64,000 nt of DNA. Origin: Albibacterium sp035514885 (lineage in GTDB: Bacteria; Bacteroidota; Bacteroidia; Sphingobacteriales; Sphingobacteriaceae). The stretch is taken from the NCBI RefSeq assembly GCF_035514885.1, contig NZ_DATJCH010000012.1:496001-560000 (forward strand). Reading direction: 5' to 3'. The notes below the pieces were generated by a model, which made no database searches, was not told the origin of the DNA, and was given only the letters and a program-made list of their open reading frames with translations. A program made the position numbers and the translations under genes. Positions within the stretch are counted from its first letter, which is position 1. Every line of letters starts with the position of its first letter. Shown here one piece after another: positions 6,900 to 15,117 of this stretch.

Positions 6900-7841
6900 T
6901 TATATTTTTTTTGAAATTTCTGCAATTAAATCCCGTACATCTTGTTTTAGGGAGTCGGGTGATATAATGTTTGCACCTCGGGCAAGGGTTAAATACCAGC
7001 TGGCAATACCTTTTAATGAAGCAGAAAGGAATGTCATTTCTATTCGATCGTCTTTTTCTTCTTCGGATACAAAGCCATAATAGTATTTCTGTGTAGAAAG
7101 GTATTTAGAGAGCCTTTTTTCAACACTCAGAATTACGGTTTGCAAGTTGTCCTGTTCCGATTTGATCTTTAAATACTCTTTTAAGGTAGGGTGCTGTGTT
7201 TGAAAACATTCATCTAACATTTTGAAATCGATTATTCGGTCGGCTCTAAAGGTTCTGTAATCGTTTCTTAAACGACAAAAGGCAATGAAATACCAAAAGC
7301 CATTCTGAAGGTAAATTCCAATGGTTTCAATGGGTCGGTTAGTGGTTTTTTGAGCATTTAAATCTTTATATTGTAAGGATACAAGCTTTTTTCCATTGAT
7401 GGCATTTAAGATATTTTGTAGAAATTGGTTGTTACCGGATTCTTCTTGCGGATTGTTATTAAGAACAAGAATATGTGGTTCAATATCTTCAAGGTATTCT
7501 TTCTCTACGTTTCTTAGTACAGCCTTGATTTTGAATAATGCCGATGCATAAAGTTGATAGTTTTCAGCATCGGTGTACTTTTCTATAATTTTTGAAGCCA
7601 TTAAAAAGGTGGTGGCTTCTTCTTTTGTAAATTGAACAGGAGGTAATCTGTATCCATCCATAATTGAATAGCCTACTCCGGCTTCTCCGATTATTGGAAT
7701 GCCGGCTGCTTCTAAGCTTTTTATATCACGATAAACGGTTCTTAAACTGATTTGAAAACGGTCTGCAATCTCTTGTGCTTTTATAACACGTTTAGATTGT
7801 AGCTGAATAAGAATAGCAGTTATGCGATCTAATCGGTTCAT
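6900..7841 (-). CDS. WYL-domain transcriptional regulator (YafY type)
   Basis: 313 residues: an N-terminal winged helix (residues 1-60, MNRLDRITAILIQLQSKRVIKAQEIADRF style HTH_11), then a WYL domain (about 140-225, with YKDLNAQKTTNRPIETIGIYLQNGFWYFIAFCRLRNDYRTFRADRI split over its strands) and a C-terminal WCX region to about 310. Family members repress or activate genes in response to nucleic acid or small ligands, often DNA-damage related. The gene lies 12 nt downstream of DNA polymerase IV on the same strand, which suggests a common transcript. Confidence 0.9.
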   Translation of the reverse strand: MNRLDRITAILIQLQSKRVIKAQEIADRFQISLRTVYRDIKSLEAAGIPIIGEAGVGYSIMDGYRLPPVQFTKEEATTFLMASKIIEKYTDAENYQLYASALFKIKAVLRNVEKEYLEDIEPHILVLNNNPQEESGNNQFLQNILNAINGKKLVSLQYKDLNAQKTTNRPIETIGIYLQNGFWYFIAFCRLRNDYRTFRADRIIDFKMLDECFQTQHPTLKEYLKIKSEQDNLQTVILSVEKRLSKYLSTQKYYYGFVSEEEKDDRIEMTFLSASLKGIASWYLTLARGANIISPDSLKQDVRDLIAEISKKI

Positions 7842-7853
7842 TTTGGAATTGAT

Positions 7854-8948
7854 TTACTTAAATAAACGTAATTGTTTGGGGTTTTTATCTATGACAATGA
7901 CTTCATGAAAATTGGAAAGGGTAATTCCTAATAACCTGACTCTTTTGTCTTCGGCCGATAACTCTTTTGATAATAATTCTTTTGCTGTTTGCAGAATGAT
8001 TGATAGATCACCCGTATTATGAGATAAAGATTTGCTCCGATTGATAATTGAGAAGTCATTAAAGCGAATCTTTAGGGTGATGGTACGACACTTAAGCTGA
8101 TGTTTTTGCAAGCGGCTTGCTAATCTCTCAGCGATTTTTTCCAGTTCAAAATCCATATCTACTAATCGGGTTAAATCGTGCTCAAAAGTATCTTCTACGC
8201 TGATCGACTTTGTTTCTCGATTAGGCTGTACAGGCCTGTCATCAATTCCACGAACTATCCTATAATAAAAATGTCCTTGCTTACCGAAGTGTTTTACCAA
8301 TTCATGTTCGCTCAACCTTTTCAGATCAGCCCCGGTATGGAGATTCATTTGTCCCATTTTGCGGGCCGTAACTTTTCCCACTCCATGAAATTTTCCAACA
8401 GGTAAAGCCTCCATAAAAGCTTCAATTTTTGAAGGCCCAATAAAGGTTATACCATCTGGTTTATTGATGTCGGAAGCAATTTTTGCTACAAATTTATTAA
8501 TCGAGATGCCAGCGGAGGCTGTGAGTTGCAATTCTTCCCGGATGGCTTCCCGAATCTCTTTTGCGATATCAAGTGCAGAGCCAATACCTAATTTATCATA
8601 ACTTACATCTAAATATGCCTCATCTAAGGATAGGGGTTCTATGAGATCTGTGTATCTTCTGAAGATTTCACGAATGCTACCGGATACTTTTTTATAGACG
8701 TCAAAACGAGGACGCACAAATAAAATATGCGGACAAAGACGTATTGCTTTGTGTGAAGGCATGGCTGAACGGACGCCGAAAACGCGTGCTTCATAACTAG
8801 CAGCCGCGACTACACCACGGCCCTCGGGAGAGCCACCAACAGCCAGAGGTTTGCCTCTGTATTCAGGAAAATCGCGCTGCTCTACCGATGCAAAAAATGC
8901 ATCCATATCAATATGGATTATTTTACGGTAGGTTCTTTCGTCGTTCAT
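7854..8948 (-). CDS. dinB: DNA polymerase IV (translesion polymerase)
   Basis: 364 residues, full length for a Y-family Pol IV. Catalytic carboxylates are D14 in HIDMDAFFASVEQ and D109/E110 in PLSLDEAYLDVS. The little-finger domain follows after about residue 245. The C-terminus ends KQLRLFK, a clear beta-clamp-binding motif (QLxLF, residues 359-363). The enzyme copies past DNA lesions. It is cotranscribed in all likelihood with the WYL regulator 12 nt downstream. I did not find an obvious LexA box upstream. Confidence 0.97.
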   Translation of the reverse strand: MNDERTYRKIIHIDMDAFFASVEQRDFPEYRGKPLAVGGSPEGRGVVAAASYEARVFGVRSAMPSHKAIRLCPHILFVRPRFDVYKKVSGSIREIFRRYTDLIEPLSLDEAYLDVSYDKLGIGSALDIAKEIREAIREELQLTASAGISINKFVAKIASDINKPDGITFIGPSKIEAFMEALPVGKFHGVGKVTARKMGQMNLHTGADLKRLSEHELVKHFGKQGHFYYRIVRGIDDRPVQPNRETKSISVEDTFEHDLTRLVDMDFELEKIAERLASRLQKHQLKCRTITLKIRFNDFSIINRSKSLSHNTGDLSIILQTAKELLSKELSAEDKRVRLLGITLSNFHEVIVIDKNPKQLRLFK

Positions 8949-9114
8949 GAATAGGTATTACTGGCTTAAAGTTGACAATAATTTAAGATTATTATCTTTT
9001 ATAATTTGTATTTTTACAATACTAAATAAAAGTATGACCATTTGTAATGGATAGCACGATTTTTGCAAAATGCTTTCCAATATAATTAAAACAGTTTATT
9101 TTTAGAGATCAAGC

Positions 9115-10230
9115 ATGGAACAAACATTTATTAGACCTACCTATCAGAAAGCCGGCCCAGATGATTTTTTTAGAAAGCTACAAAAGGAAGTTCAGGATAA
9201 TGTATTAACTGATACGTCTATTCAACGCAAAAATGTTATTAAATCTGTCGGTGTATTAGTGTTTTATTTTATTCTTTACGCTTGTATATTGGTTTTTGGT
9301 AATAATACAGGGCTTCTTTTTCTTGCTTATATTTTTTTAGGTTTCTCTACCATGGTTTTGTTTATCAACGCTTTTCATGATGCGGCACATGGTGCAGTTT
9401 TTAAAAATAAAAAGCTGAATAAACGGTTTATGTATGTTTTAGAGCTGTTTGGTAGCAATAGTTACATTTGGTCTAAAAGACATTTGCTATTGCACCACCC
9501 TTATCCAAATGTTCAAAACTGGGATACTGATATCAAACAAAGTGATATTGTTCATCTCTTTCCTGAAAGTCCGATCTTAAAGATTCATAAATATCAGCAT
9601 ATTTATATGTGGTTTATTTATCCATTTTATACTTTAAACTGGTTGTTTAATAGAGATTTTAAAGACTTCTATGGTACGAAAGATAATTATTTAAAGCGGA
9701 TACTTCGTATTCCTAAAATAGAGTACTATAAGCTTTTCGCTGCTAAAATATTCAATATTTTTTATCTGATTGTAATTCCGATTCTTGTTTTAGATCAGCC
9801 TTGGTATTTGATTTTACTGGCATGGCTGGTTATGCATATTTCGGCAAGTATGCTTGGGGTAATTGCATTAATTTCAACCCATGTTGATGAAGATGCAGTT
9901 TTTCCAATGCCACCAGAAGATGGTAAGATGAATACTACCTGGGCACTTCATCAATTAACGGTAACCAAGGATTTTAGCGCTGATAATAAACTGGCTAATT
10001 TCCTTTTTGGAGGGTTTACCCACCATGTTGCCCATCATTTGTTTCCGCATGTTGCCCATACATACTATCCTAAAATTACTCCTATTATTCGTCGCTACGC
10101 AGAAGAATATGGTTTTCCGTATACTTGTTATCCGGCGTATCAGGCAATTCGTTCGCATTATTTCTTGTTAAAAAAGAGTGGGGTAAAGGGTGGATTAAAA
10201 GAAAGTATATTTGCTCATGGTGAAATTTAG
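9115..10230 (+). CDS. Membrane fatty acid desaturase
   Basis: 371 residues with hydrophobic pairs at about 43-85 and 205-260. Three di-iron histidine boxes are present: HDAAH (88-92), HLLLHH (123-128) and HHVAHH (about 303-308), with THVD between them. This is the front-end/acyl-lipid desaturase superfamily, which introduces cis double bonds into membrane acyl chains using O2. Acyl specificity cannot be told. A PlsC-type acyltransferase starts 13 nt downstream, which points to membrane phospholipid remodelling. Confidence 0.92.
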   Translation: MEQTFIRPTYQKAGPDDFFRKLQKEVQDNVLTDTSIQRKNVIKSVGVLVFYFILYACILVFGNNTGLLFLAYIFLGFSTMVLFINAFHDAAHGAVFKNKKLNKRFMYVLELFGSNSYIWSKRHLLLHHPYPNVQNWDTDIKQSDIVHLFPESPILKIHKYQHIYMWFIYPFYTLNWLFNRDFKDFYGTKDNYLKRILRIPKIEYYKLFAAKIFNIFYLIVIPILVLDQPWYLILLAWLVMHISASMLGVIALISTHVDEDAVFPMPPEDGKMNTTWALHQLTVTKDFSADNKLANFLFGGFTHHVAHHLFPHVAHTYYPKITPIIRRYAEEYGFPYTCYPAYQAIRSHYFLLKKSGVKGGLKESIFAHGEI

Positions 10231-10242
10231 TGTGGCGTAAGA

Positions 10243-10959
10243 ATGAAACACCTTCATAGAAGTTTCTATTTAGCGTTGGTTTTAATCTTCTTTATTTCTT
10301 TCAGGCCTGCTTTTTATTTCTTAGGGAAGAATGTCTCTAAAAATCGTTCCCGAATTATACGGTTAAGACGAACATTAGCTTCCTTAGCTTCCCGTTTTGC
10401 TGGTTTTAATTATAAATTCAGTATTGATCAACCTATTGATTGGTCTCGTAATTATATAATTTGTGCAAATCATACTTCAAATTTAGATATAACAGTGTTG
10501 ATGAAGGTTTGTAAAGCTGATTTCAGCTTTATGGGTAAAGAGGAATTATTGCATAATCCGGTAACAGGATTTTTCTTCAGAACAATTGATATACCGGTTA
10601 ACCGCACAAGTAAAATATCTTCTTATAAAGCATTTAAAAGAGCTAAAGAGTATCTGGATGAGGGGAAAAGCATTGCCATTTTTCCGGAAGGAGGGATATC
10701 AGATGAGTTTCCACCGGTATTACAAAAGTTTAAGAATGGAGTTTTTAAATTAGCAGTGGATGCTAATATTCCGATATTGCCGATTGTTATAGAGGATGCC
10801 TGGAAGATTTATTGGGATGATGGTGCGAAAAATGGGACTAAGCCCGGAACGGTGAAGGTACATGTTTTGAAACCCATCGAAACAGCTGGATTGAATTTAA
10901 CGGCTGATGAATTACATGAAATGGTATATAAACTGTATAAAGAAAATTGGATTATTTAA
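10243..10959 (+). CDS. plsC: 1-acyl-sn-glycerol-3-phosphate acyltransferase (PlsC family)
   Basis: 238 residues with an N-terminal membrane anchor (5-28). Acyltransferase block I is NHTSNLD (H77, D82), block III is FPEGG (147-151), and block IV contains PILPIVIED. The enzyme transfers the second acyl chain to lysophosphatidate in phospholipid synthesis. It begins 13 nt after the desaturase and lies 47 nt before an ABC ATPase gene, consistent with a lipid/envelope operon. Substrate preference is inferred from family only. Confidence 0.92.
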   Translation: MKHLHRSFYLALVLIFFISFRPAFYFLGKNVSKNRSRIIRLRRTLASLASRFAGFNYKFSIDQPIDWSRNYIICANHTSNLDITVLMKVCKADFSFMGKEELLHNPVTGFFFRTIDIPVNRTSKISSYKAFKRAKEYLDEGKSIAIFPEGGISDEFPPVLQKFKNGVFKLAVDANIPILPIVIEDAWKIYWDDGAKNGTKPGTVKVHVLKPIETAGLNLTADELHEMVYKLYKENWII

Positions 10960-11006
10960 TTAGTAACAAATTGATCAATTAGGTATCTAACAGTAAAATA
11001 ATTGAG

Positions 11007-11759
11007 ATGACAGAGCAATCACTTATAGATATTACAGATATTGGTAGGAAGTATGTTATAGGAGCAGAAACTATTCATGCGATAAAATCAGTTTCTTTGA
11101 AAGTTAAAAAGGGCGAATTTGTAGCTTTGATGGGACCTTCCGGTTCAGGGAAATCGACTTTAATGAATATTCTGGGATGCTTGGATACACCTACGCGTGG
11201 TGAGTATTTGTTGAATAATATCCGTGTTAGTGAAATGTCAGAGGATGATTTAGCCGACGTAAGAAATAAGGAAATTGGCTTTGTGTTTCAAACGTTTAAC
11301 TTACTTCCTCGTTCTACTTCTCTTGATAATGTTGCTTTACCTTTGGTATATGCCGGTGTTAGTAGAGAGGCTAGGACTCAAAGAGCACAAGCTGCACTTG
11401 AGAATGTTGGATTGGGAAATCGGGTTCATCATAAACCAAATGAGCTTTCCGGAGGTCAAAGACAAAGGGTAGCAGTTGCGCGAGCTTTAATTAATAATCC
11501 ATCGATTATATTGGCCGATGAGCCTACAGGTAACCTGGATACTAAAACATCCATTGAAATAATGGGCTTATTAGAAGAAATTCACTCTAAAGGAAACACC
11601 ATTATTTTGGTTACGCACGAGGAAGACATTGCTCAGCATGCACATCGTATCGTAAGGATGAGAGATGGTTTAATTGAAGATGATTATCTGAATGATTCTA
11701 TTAAGCGTGTTTCACTTCGTTTAGAAGAATTAAACAATGATGAAAATACTACTTTATAA
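11007..11759 (+). CDS. ABC transporter ATP-binding protein (LolD/MacB type)
   Basis: 250 residues, one complete ATPase domain: Walker A GPSGSGKST (43-51), Q loop FVFQTFNLLPRSTSLDN, signature LSGGQRQR (about 147-154), Walker B IILADEPTGNLD (about 168-179), and the switch His in LVTHEED. The sequence around the Q loop is that of the LolD/MacB/FtsE branch that powers mechanotransmission or lipoprotein release. No permease is adjacent; the following genes run in the opposite direction, so the partner must lie elsewhere. Its stop region overlaps the end of a convergent 47-residue gene by 6 nt. Confidence 0.93.
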   Translation: MTEQSLIDITDIGRKYVIGAETIHAIKSVSLKVKKGEFVALMGPSGSGKSTLMNILGCLDTPTRGEYLLNNIRVSEMSEDDLADVRNKEIGFVFQTFNLLPRSTSLDNVALPLVYAGVSREARTQRAQAALENVGLGNRVHHKPNELSGGQRQRVAVARALINNPSIILADEPTGNLDTKTSIEIMGLLEEIHSKGNTIILVTHEEDIAQHAHRIVRMRDGLIEDDYLNDSIKRVSLRLEELNNDENTTL

Positions 11760-11897
11760 AGCGTTTTTTAATACCCAATAGCGAAAACCAAGAACTAGCT
11801 TTTGAAAGTTATTCAATGCCATAGGGTCTTTACCGGCATATCGGGGTAAAAGACTGTTATTGATCTTTAATAAAGTTTTAAAAAATAGCTTCTTCAT
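11754..11897 (-). CDS. Small conserved-looking 47-residue basic protein
   Basis: Minus-strand ATG at 11897 gives 47 residues: MKKLFFKTLLKINNSLLPRY, then AGKDPMALNNFQKLVLGFRY and WVLKNAL. It is rich in Lys, Leu and Phe, with no transmembrane run. I recall similar 45-50-residue proteins (KxLLKxNxxLLPxY...KDPxxLxxFQKxxxxxRYWVLxxAL) in Sphingobacteriia and Flavobacteriia, sometimes mislabelled SsrA-binding protein; that is memory, not a search. It starts 14 nt after the stop of the MsbA-like transporter, so it is probably cotranscribed, and its end overlaps the convergent ABC ATPase gene by 6 nt. Confidence 0.65.
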   Translation of the reverse strand: MKKLFFKTLLKINNSLLPRYAGKDPMALNNFQKLVLGFRYWVLKNAL

Positions 11898-11911
11898 TCT
11901 ATAAATACATT

Positions 11912-13738
11912 TTAAGAATGAATTGGTTTGGTCTCTGTTTGTAATTCTGATAGATACTTATACATTCCCCCTTCTTGCTGAATAAGTTCCTGATGAGTTC
12001 CGCTTTCTATAACTTCACCTTCGCTGATTACGATGATTTTATCTACTTGACGAATGGTAGATAAACGGTGTGCAATGATGATGGATGTTCTGTTTTTTAA
12101 TAGTTCTTCAAGTGCTTCTTGAACCAAACGTTCTGATTCTGAATCGAGAGAGGAAGTAGCTTCATCGAGAATTAAGATTGCAGGATCTTTGAGAAGTGCT
12201 CTGGCAATGGCAATTCTTTGACGCTGACCGCCAGATAATTTAACTCCCCGTTCACCGACCAATGTTTCATAACCTTCGGGAAATCCGGTAATGAAGTCGT
12301 GGGCATTAGCTCTTTTTGCAGCTTCAATGACTTCTTCTTTTGAAGCATTTAAATCTCCATAAGCAATGTTTTCGCGGATGGTTCCACCAAATAATAATAC
12401 ATCTTGCGGAACAATAGCAATCTGGCTTCGGATATCGGTTAATGAATAGTTTTCAGCCGGACTGCCATCGAATAATAATTGTCCGCTTTGTGGATTGTAG
12501 AACCTTAAAATTAATGAGGCTATGGTTGATTTTCCTGTACCACTTGGTCCTACAATTGCTAACTTTTCACCTGCCTTAACAGAGAAAGAAATATCCTTTA
12601 ATACAGGAGATTCTAGGCGAGAAGGGTAGGAGAAGTTTATATGCTCAAAGCTTAAGTTTCCGGAAATACGTTTCCTGTCTGCACTATTAATAGGGTTGAC
12701 TGAAATGTCTTCTTGCTTTTCTTCTAATAGCTCAATAACTCGTTCACTTGCACCTACGGCTTTTTGAACATTGGCATATAAATCAGGAAAGCTGCCCATA
12801 GAACCTGCTACGAACATGGAGTATAAAATATAGGTGGTTAAATCGCCAACGCTCATTTCACCATTTAATACCAATACTGAACCATACCAGATTACTCCGA
12901 TTACAGCTCCGAAGATGCAGAAGATGATAAAAGAAACGAATACTCCTCGATAATTGGCGCCGCGCATAGCAATACGCACTACTTCAGTGAGCGATTTCTT
13001 GTATCTTCCTGCTTCAAAAGCTTCATTTACAAAAGCTTTTACGTTAGAAATTCCTTGTAAGGTTTCCTGAACAATGGTGTTCGATTCAGCTAACTGATCT
13101 TGTGTTTGGCGGGAGAGTTTACGGATAAAGCCTCCGAAAAATACTGCTGCAATAATCATTACAGGAAGTACTGCAAGATTTAATAAAGTAAGCTTTGGTG
13201 ATACGATGATTAAGAATGCTATTCCTCCGATCATGGTGATGATTTGTCGGATCATCTCAGCCAGAGTCGTGGTCATGGTAGTCTGGATTTGTGATAAATC
13301 TGCAGACAGACGACTGTTTAGTTCACCTACCCAACGGTTTGAAAAGAAATCCATGGGTAGAGTGATGAGGTTAAAATAGGTATCGCGACGGATATCGGCA
13401 ACTGACTTCTCTGATACCTCTACAAATAAGCGGATTCTGAAGAATGATATAATTGCCTGAGCAAATAGAATTATGAATGCGATATAACCAATGGTTGCTA
13501 TGTTTGAAGGAAGCCAGGTGTACGTTTGTTTAGATTGCGCGGCATCTATCATTGCACCTAAAAGAGCAGGAAAAGCCAGTAAGGTTACGCTCGATAGAAA
13601 AAGGAATATCATTCCAACTATAAACTTGAATTGATACGGTTTCAGATATTTTAAAAGCTTTTTAACGCTTTTGAGATTCTCTTTGTTTAATTTGGGTTTT
13701 GGAAGTTCTTCTTTTGTGCTCGAAACGTTGCGTGCCAT
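11912..13738 (-). CDS. ABC exporter, fused membrane and ATPase domains (MsbA-like)
   Basis: 608 residues. Six membrane helices span about 38-310 (for example FIVGMIFLFLSSVTLLAF), followed by the nucleotide-binding domain: Walker A GPSGTGKST, signature LSGGQRQR, Walker B AILILDEATSSLD, H loop IIAHRLSTI. This half-transporter works as a homodimer; the type IV exporter fold is shared by lipid flippases (MsbA) and multidrug exporters, and sequence alone does not choose between them. A 47-residue gene follows 14 nt downstream; a lipoprotein gene lies 45 nt upstream. Confidence 0.93.
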   Translation of the reverse strand: MARNVSSTKEELPKPKLNKENLKSVKKLLKYLKPYQFKFIVGMIFLFLSSVTLLAFPALLGAMIDAAQSKQTYTWLPSNIATIGYIAFIILFAQAIISFFRIRLFVEVSEKSVADIRRDTYFNLITLPMDFFSNRWVGELNSRLSADLSQIQTTMTTTLAEMIRQIITMIGGIAFLIIVSPKLTLLNLAVLPVMIIAAVFFGGFIRKLSRQTQDQLAESNTIVQETLQGISNVKAFVNEAFEAGRYKKSLTEVVRIAMRGANYRGVFVSFIIFCIFGAVIGVIWYGSVLVLNGEMSVGDLTTYILYSMFVAGSMGSFPDLYANVQKAVGASERVIELLEEKQEDISVNPINSADRKRISGNLSFEHINFSYPSRLESPVLKDISFSVKAGEKLAIVGPSGTGKSTIASLILRFYNPQSGQLLFDGSPAENYSLTDIRSQIAIVPQDVLLFGGTIRENIAYGDLNASKEEVIEAAKRANAHDFITGFPEGYETLVGERGVKLSGGQRQRIAIARALLKDPAILILDEATSSLDSESERLVQEALEELLKNRTSIIIAHRLSTIRQVDKIIVISEGEVIESGTHQELIQQEGGMYKYLSELQTETKPIHS

Positions 13739-13783
13739 ATATATTCATCTAATAGGCTCCAAAAATACATAATATCTATCAGT

Positions 13784-14452
13784 CTATTTAATTTGTTTGT
13801 AGAATGGTAAATAGGTGTTTATAATTTTTTCGCCGGGGGCATGTATAGAGACGGATGTTACTTGATCGTTATTGATTTCAAAAGCAATTCCTGAAGCTAC
13901 ATCGTCGATTAGTGTAATTTGTGTAGAAGATGAGGTTTCAATACCCTCAATGCTTTCTGCATTTGGGTAAGCTGTTTTTAATTCACCAAGGGTGCTTGTA
14001 GATGTGACTCCTTTTTCTGTAATAAAATTGACATGGCTTAGTCGCATAATTTGTATGGTTTTGCGCATATCTACATCTGCATCACAAACAGCATAAACAT
14101 CCAGTTCCTTTTTGGGAGATCTTTTATCTAAGTGCCACATGTTCCAGCTTTTACACATGGCAGCATCTGAGCTGTCAGCCTTTCCTAATATATCGAATAA
14201 TTGAGCTTGCTCTACTTCTTGTTTTAATTCAAACCTTCCCAATGACTTTCCGGCAATTACAAAAATTGTATCACTATCGGATAGCTTCAACTTAACACTG
14301 TCTACAGCTGTGTTTTGTGAGCTATCAACTTGCGATACTTCCTGTGAGTTTTGAGCTGAATTACCAGTACATCCTATAATAAATTGGGAAGATATAAGTA
14401 AAACGATTAAGAATGGGAAAGATGTTTTTATAAGGCTCATTGACTTTTTCAT
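13784..14452 (-). CDS. Putative lipoprotein of unknown function
   Basis: 222 residues with a lipoprotein signal ending in the lipobox IIGC (Cys at about residue 28), then a Ser/Gln/Asn-rich linker (residues 30-55), then a mixed alpha/beta domain. The motif SLGRFELKQEVEQAQLFDILGKADSSD and later EINNDQVTSVSIHAPG suggest a small periplasmic domain. I do not recognise the family. It lies between the two-component system and the exporter on the same strand, with about 45 nt to each neighbour, so it may belong to either unit. Confidence 0.75.
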   Translation of the reverse strand: MKKSMSLIKTSFPFLIVLLISSQFIIGCTGNSAQNSQEVSQVDSSQNTAVDSVKLKLSDSDTIFVIAGKSLGRFELKQEVEQAQLFDILGKADSSDAAMCKSWNMWHLDKRSPKKELDVYAVCDADVDMRKTIQIMRLSHVNFITEKGVTSTSTLGELKTAYPNAESIEGIETSSSTQITLIDDVASGIAFEINNDQVTSVSIHAPGEKIINTYLPFYKQIK

Positions 14453-14496
14453 AATGATGTTTCTGCTAGAGAAACAAAGATTCTGCCAAGGTGCGA

Positions 14497-15117
14497 TTAA
14501 ATTAGCTTTTTTTCTAAGGCTATTCTGACCAAAACGGCTGTGTTTTTAGCATCCAGTTTTAAAAGTAGGTTTTTTCGATAGCTTTTAATGGTTTCAGGAC
14601 TTAAAAATATTCGTTCGGCAATTTCACCATTTGTTAATCCTTCGGCAACCAGTTTAAGCAACTCCTGCTCACGCTGACTTAGCCATATATGTGTCTCTTT
14701 CGGACGTTTCATTAAAATGTCGATTTCATGGCTAAGAAATGTCTTGCCAGCTGCGACTGCTTGTATCCCTGCTAATATTTCTTCGGTCATAGCATTCTTA
14801 ATCAGGTAACCGGAAGCACCGTTGTCGAGCATCTGCTTTACAATGCTGTACTCATTGTGAGTGGTTAGAGCTAGTATTTTTATTTCCGGAAATTGCGTTT
14901 TTATTTCCTTGCAGAAATCCAATCCGCTCATATCCGGTAAGCTTACATCTAGAAGCAATACATCCGGTTTACAAAAGCCTAAGGAGTTCCGGCAATCTGA
15001 TGCACTATGCGTTACACTGACTACGGTGGCTAACCCTGACCCGGTAATCAGCCCCTGCAATCCTTCTGTGAGGATTTTATGGTCATCTACAATGGCTACC
15101 CTAATTATGTGGTTCAT
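14497..15117 (-). CDS. NarL/FixJ-family response regulator
   Basis: 206 residues. Receiver domain 5-120: acidic pair D11/D12, phospho-acceptor D57 (in VLLLDVSLPDMSG), switch Thr in LALTTHN and conserved Lys107 (in YLIKNAM). C-terminal LuxR-type HTH at about 143-203 (LSQREQELLKLVAEGLTNGEIAERIFLSPETIKSY split by helices). It overlaps the histidine kinase gene by 17 nt, so the two are a cognate pair. Confidence 0.95.
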   Translation of the reverse strand: MNHIIRVAIVDDHKILTEGLQGLITGSGLATVVSVTHSASDCRNSLGFCKPDVLLLDVSLPDMSGLDFCKEIKTQFPEIKILALTTHNEYSIVKQMLDNGASGYLIKNAMTEEILAGIQAVAAGKTFLSHEIDILMKRPKETHIWLSQREQELLKLVAEGLTNGEIAERIFLSPETIKSYRKNLLLKLDAKNTAVLVRIALEKKLI

